NCBI GenBank assembly: GCA_003246265.1
Contig: QKAU01000081.1
Location: 1-63,592, forward strand
DNA: 63,592 nucleotides
Origin: Kiritimatiellales bacterium
GTDB lineage: Bacteria > Verrucomicrobiota > Kiritimatiellia > Kiritimatiellales > Pontiellaceae
Direction of reading: 5' to 3'
Shown: piece after piece, positions 62,794 through 63,592 of the stretch
Numbering within the stretch: position 1 is the stretch's first letter
Layout of the letters: every line of letters begins with the position of its first letter
The notes under the pieces: model-generated
Seen by the model: the letters and a program-made list of their open reading frames with translations, nothing else
What the model was told of the DNA's origin: nothing
Database searches by the model: none
Made by a program: the position numbers and the translations under genes

Positions 62794-63024
62794 ATGAAAA
62801 GAACCGTTGCGATCGAACTCGAGGTGAACGACTGGGGCCAGATTATCGATGGACTGACCAGCCGGGCGGAGCAGTATGAGCAGACGGTAAACTACTACGA
62901 GGGTGGGTATGCCGAAGGGGAAATCCTGCTGGTGCGCGATGCCGATGAAGCGCGGGTGTTGGCGGAATGGTATCGGCGTTTAGTCGGACAGATCAGGATC
63001 CAGCTGCGGTGTGATCGCCACTAA
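62794..63024 (+). CDS. Small hypothetical protein
   Basis: 76 residues. A beta-strand opening (RTVAIELEVNDWGQI), an amphipathic helix with SRAEQYEQTV, then YYEGGYAEG and a helix rich in Arg and Glu (ADEARVLAEWYRRLV). The pattern looks like a real small cytoplasmic protein. Stop is at TAA 63022-63024, inside the repeat-like CACTAAGACGCAAAG. No family recognised. GGAAGA lies just ahead of ATG 62794. Confidence 0.5.
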   Translation: MKRTVAIELEVNDWGQIIDGLTSRAEQYEQTVNYYEGGYAEGEILLVRDADEARVLAEWYRRLVGQIRIQLRCDRH

Positions 63025-63088
63025 GACGCAAAGCCATGTGCGGAGGCTGTTTCCGGGAAGGGCGCCGAAGCGGCAACGCAAGGTAGAC

Positions 63089-63107
63089 GAAGCATCTTGC
63101 TTCATTT
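63089..63107 (+). terminator. Weak terminator-like hairpin
   Basis: GAAGCA-TCT-TGCTTC (6-bp stem) followed by ATTTT. It lies 65 bp after the small hypothetical gene and 43 bp before the AbrB-like gene. Confidence 0.35.
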
Positions 63108-63149
63108 TCCAGTCTTGGGCTGCTACCGTATCGTCAACTGGAGGTCGAC

Positions 63150-63335
63150 ATGCAAACGGCAACCGTTACTACACAGGGGCGATTCGCGATTCCGGCGGAG
63201 ATTCACCTCAAACATGGCATCAAGCCGAGATCATGGGTCGGGATCGAGAAGCGGGGGCGCGTACTCACGATGCGATCTCGGTTGATTGTAACAAAGAAGA
63301 ACCATTCCGAACAAATAGCACCACATACCGACTGA
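63150..63335 (+). CDS. AbrB/MazE/SpoVT-type DNA-binding protein (short)
   Basis: 61 residues; the first 45 (MQTATVTTQGRFAIPAEIHL, then KHGIKPRSWVGIE) are the swapped-hairpin AbrB fold with the usual 'QGR-x-IPA-x-IR' strand-turn. The last 15 residues (IVTKKNHSEQIAPHTD) do not look like a normal family tail, so the gene may be truncated. GGAGG precedes the ATG. Such proteins act as antitoxins or regulators; no toxin gene follows directly, the next gene being a DUF2075-type protein. Confidence 0.7.
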   Translation: MQTATVTTQGRFAIPAEIHLKHGIKPRSWVGIEKRGRVLTMRSRLIVTKKNHSEQIAPHTD

Positions 63336-63341
63336 GACCAT

Positions 63342-63592
63342 ATGGGCAGAGCATACTACTCCGATTCGATCACTAAGTTTCTAGGAAGCGACGCAGAGAC
63401 CATTCTTGGAAAGTTAGTCGAGGGCAGTGATGATACGTCGATAAGACAAACCCAGCTGGATGCATGGAAACATCAAATCGGAATTTTAAAACCCATCCTG
63501 TCGAAGTACTCTGGTTCCATTTATTTTGAGTACTCGATCCCCCGTATGGGTGAGCGCATTGATGTGGTTCTTTTGATTGGTGCGGCTATTTT
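63342..63592 (+). CDS. Start of a DUF2075-type protein (Schlafen/ATPase-like), 3' end outside window
   Basis: The first 83 codons are present: MGRAYYSDSITKFLGSDAET, then a helix with QTQLDAWKHQIGILK, and YFEYSIPRMGERIDVVLLIG. The phrase EYSIPRMGxRxDVVLL is distinctive for DUF2075 proteins, where the N-terminal part is nuclease-like (PD-(D/E)xK-type strand) and a P-loop ATPase/helicase follows. Codon use is more AT-rich than in the rest of the window. Such proteins often occur in defence islands. It begins 6 bp after the AbrB-like stop. Confidence 0.7.
   Translation, partial: MGRAYYSDSITKFLGSDAETILGKLVEGSDDTSIRQTQLDAWKHQIGILKPILSKYSGSIYFEYSIPRMGERIDVVLLIGAAI

Overview
The window is GC-rich, gene-dense chromosomal DNA from a Gram-negative heterotroph. 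The mix suggests a PVC-superphylum bacterium, most likely Kiritimatiellota-like. Supporting features are a secreted formylglycine-type sulfatase with a Ca-binding DxDGDG linker, a giant DUF3857/transglutaminase-TPR protein, SHD1-type secreted proteins, a eukaryotic-type hexokinase, a very large autotransporter, and an RHS relic with a YRYDLLDRATNI phrase. The taxonomic call is inference; no rRNA or other marker lies in the window. Start codons were chosen mainly from Shine-Dalgarno (SD) spacing and family length. No tRNA, rRNA, CRISPR array or complete insertion sequence was seen.

Layout. 1-9 kb: end of purL, secreted sulfatase, 2016-residue DUF3857/transglutaminase protein. 9-14 kb: asd, EamA permease, pabB-pabC fusion, thiamine-binding protein, pcm. 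14-23 kb: carbohydrate genes (GH43-like secreted protein interrupted by an inserted domain, mannonate-type SDR oxidoreductase), rlmH, DUF481 protein, GT-C membrane protein, hexokinase. 23-29 kb: zinc-ribbon protein, CPBP protease, RF-1-like GGQ protein, DEAD-box helicase, cobO, larE, dienelactone hydrolase with a small membrane protein. 29-33 kb: two membrane-anchored SPFH proteins with N-terminal 55-residue repeats and a zinc-ribbon membrane protein. 33-39 kb: purB, rdgB flanked by two SHD1 paralogues, ychF, fabI. 39-46 kb: SET protein, gltS, autotransporter, secreted protein. 46-53.5 kb: STAS-like protein, agmatine deiminase and N-carbamoylputrescine amidase (putrescine synthesis), DUF486, cstA, RluA-type synthase, RlmM-like methyltransferase, beta-carbonic anhydrase.

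53.6-62.5 kb is the most coherent block: a minus-strand ion-transport cluster. In transcription order it encodes an HTH-EIIA fusion, a CPA2 antiporter with CBS domains, a small membrane-anchored protein, a CBS protein, an EIIA-CBS fusion, an ArsB/NhaD-type permease, a SulP transporter, a Na/Ca exchanger and a MarC protein. Stand-alone phosphorylatable EIIA domains and nucleotide-sensing CBS domains sit beside several transporters with no sugar permease, so the locus looks like a regulated ion-homeostasis system. After about 63 kb base composition becomes more AT-rich; an AbrB-like protein and the start of a DUF2075 protein suggest the edge of an accessory, possibly defence-related, region.

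Between genes there is a dispersed structured repeat of about 125-130 bp (three full copies and one core copy). Its ends coincide with stop codons of neighbouring genes, and one hairpin shows a compensatory base-pair change. A perfect 32-bp palindrome precedes the agmatine deiminase gene, and its core recurs inside pabBC.
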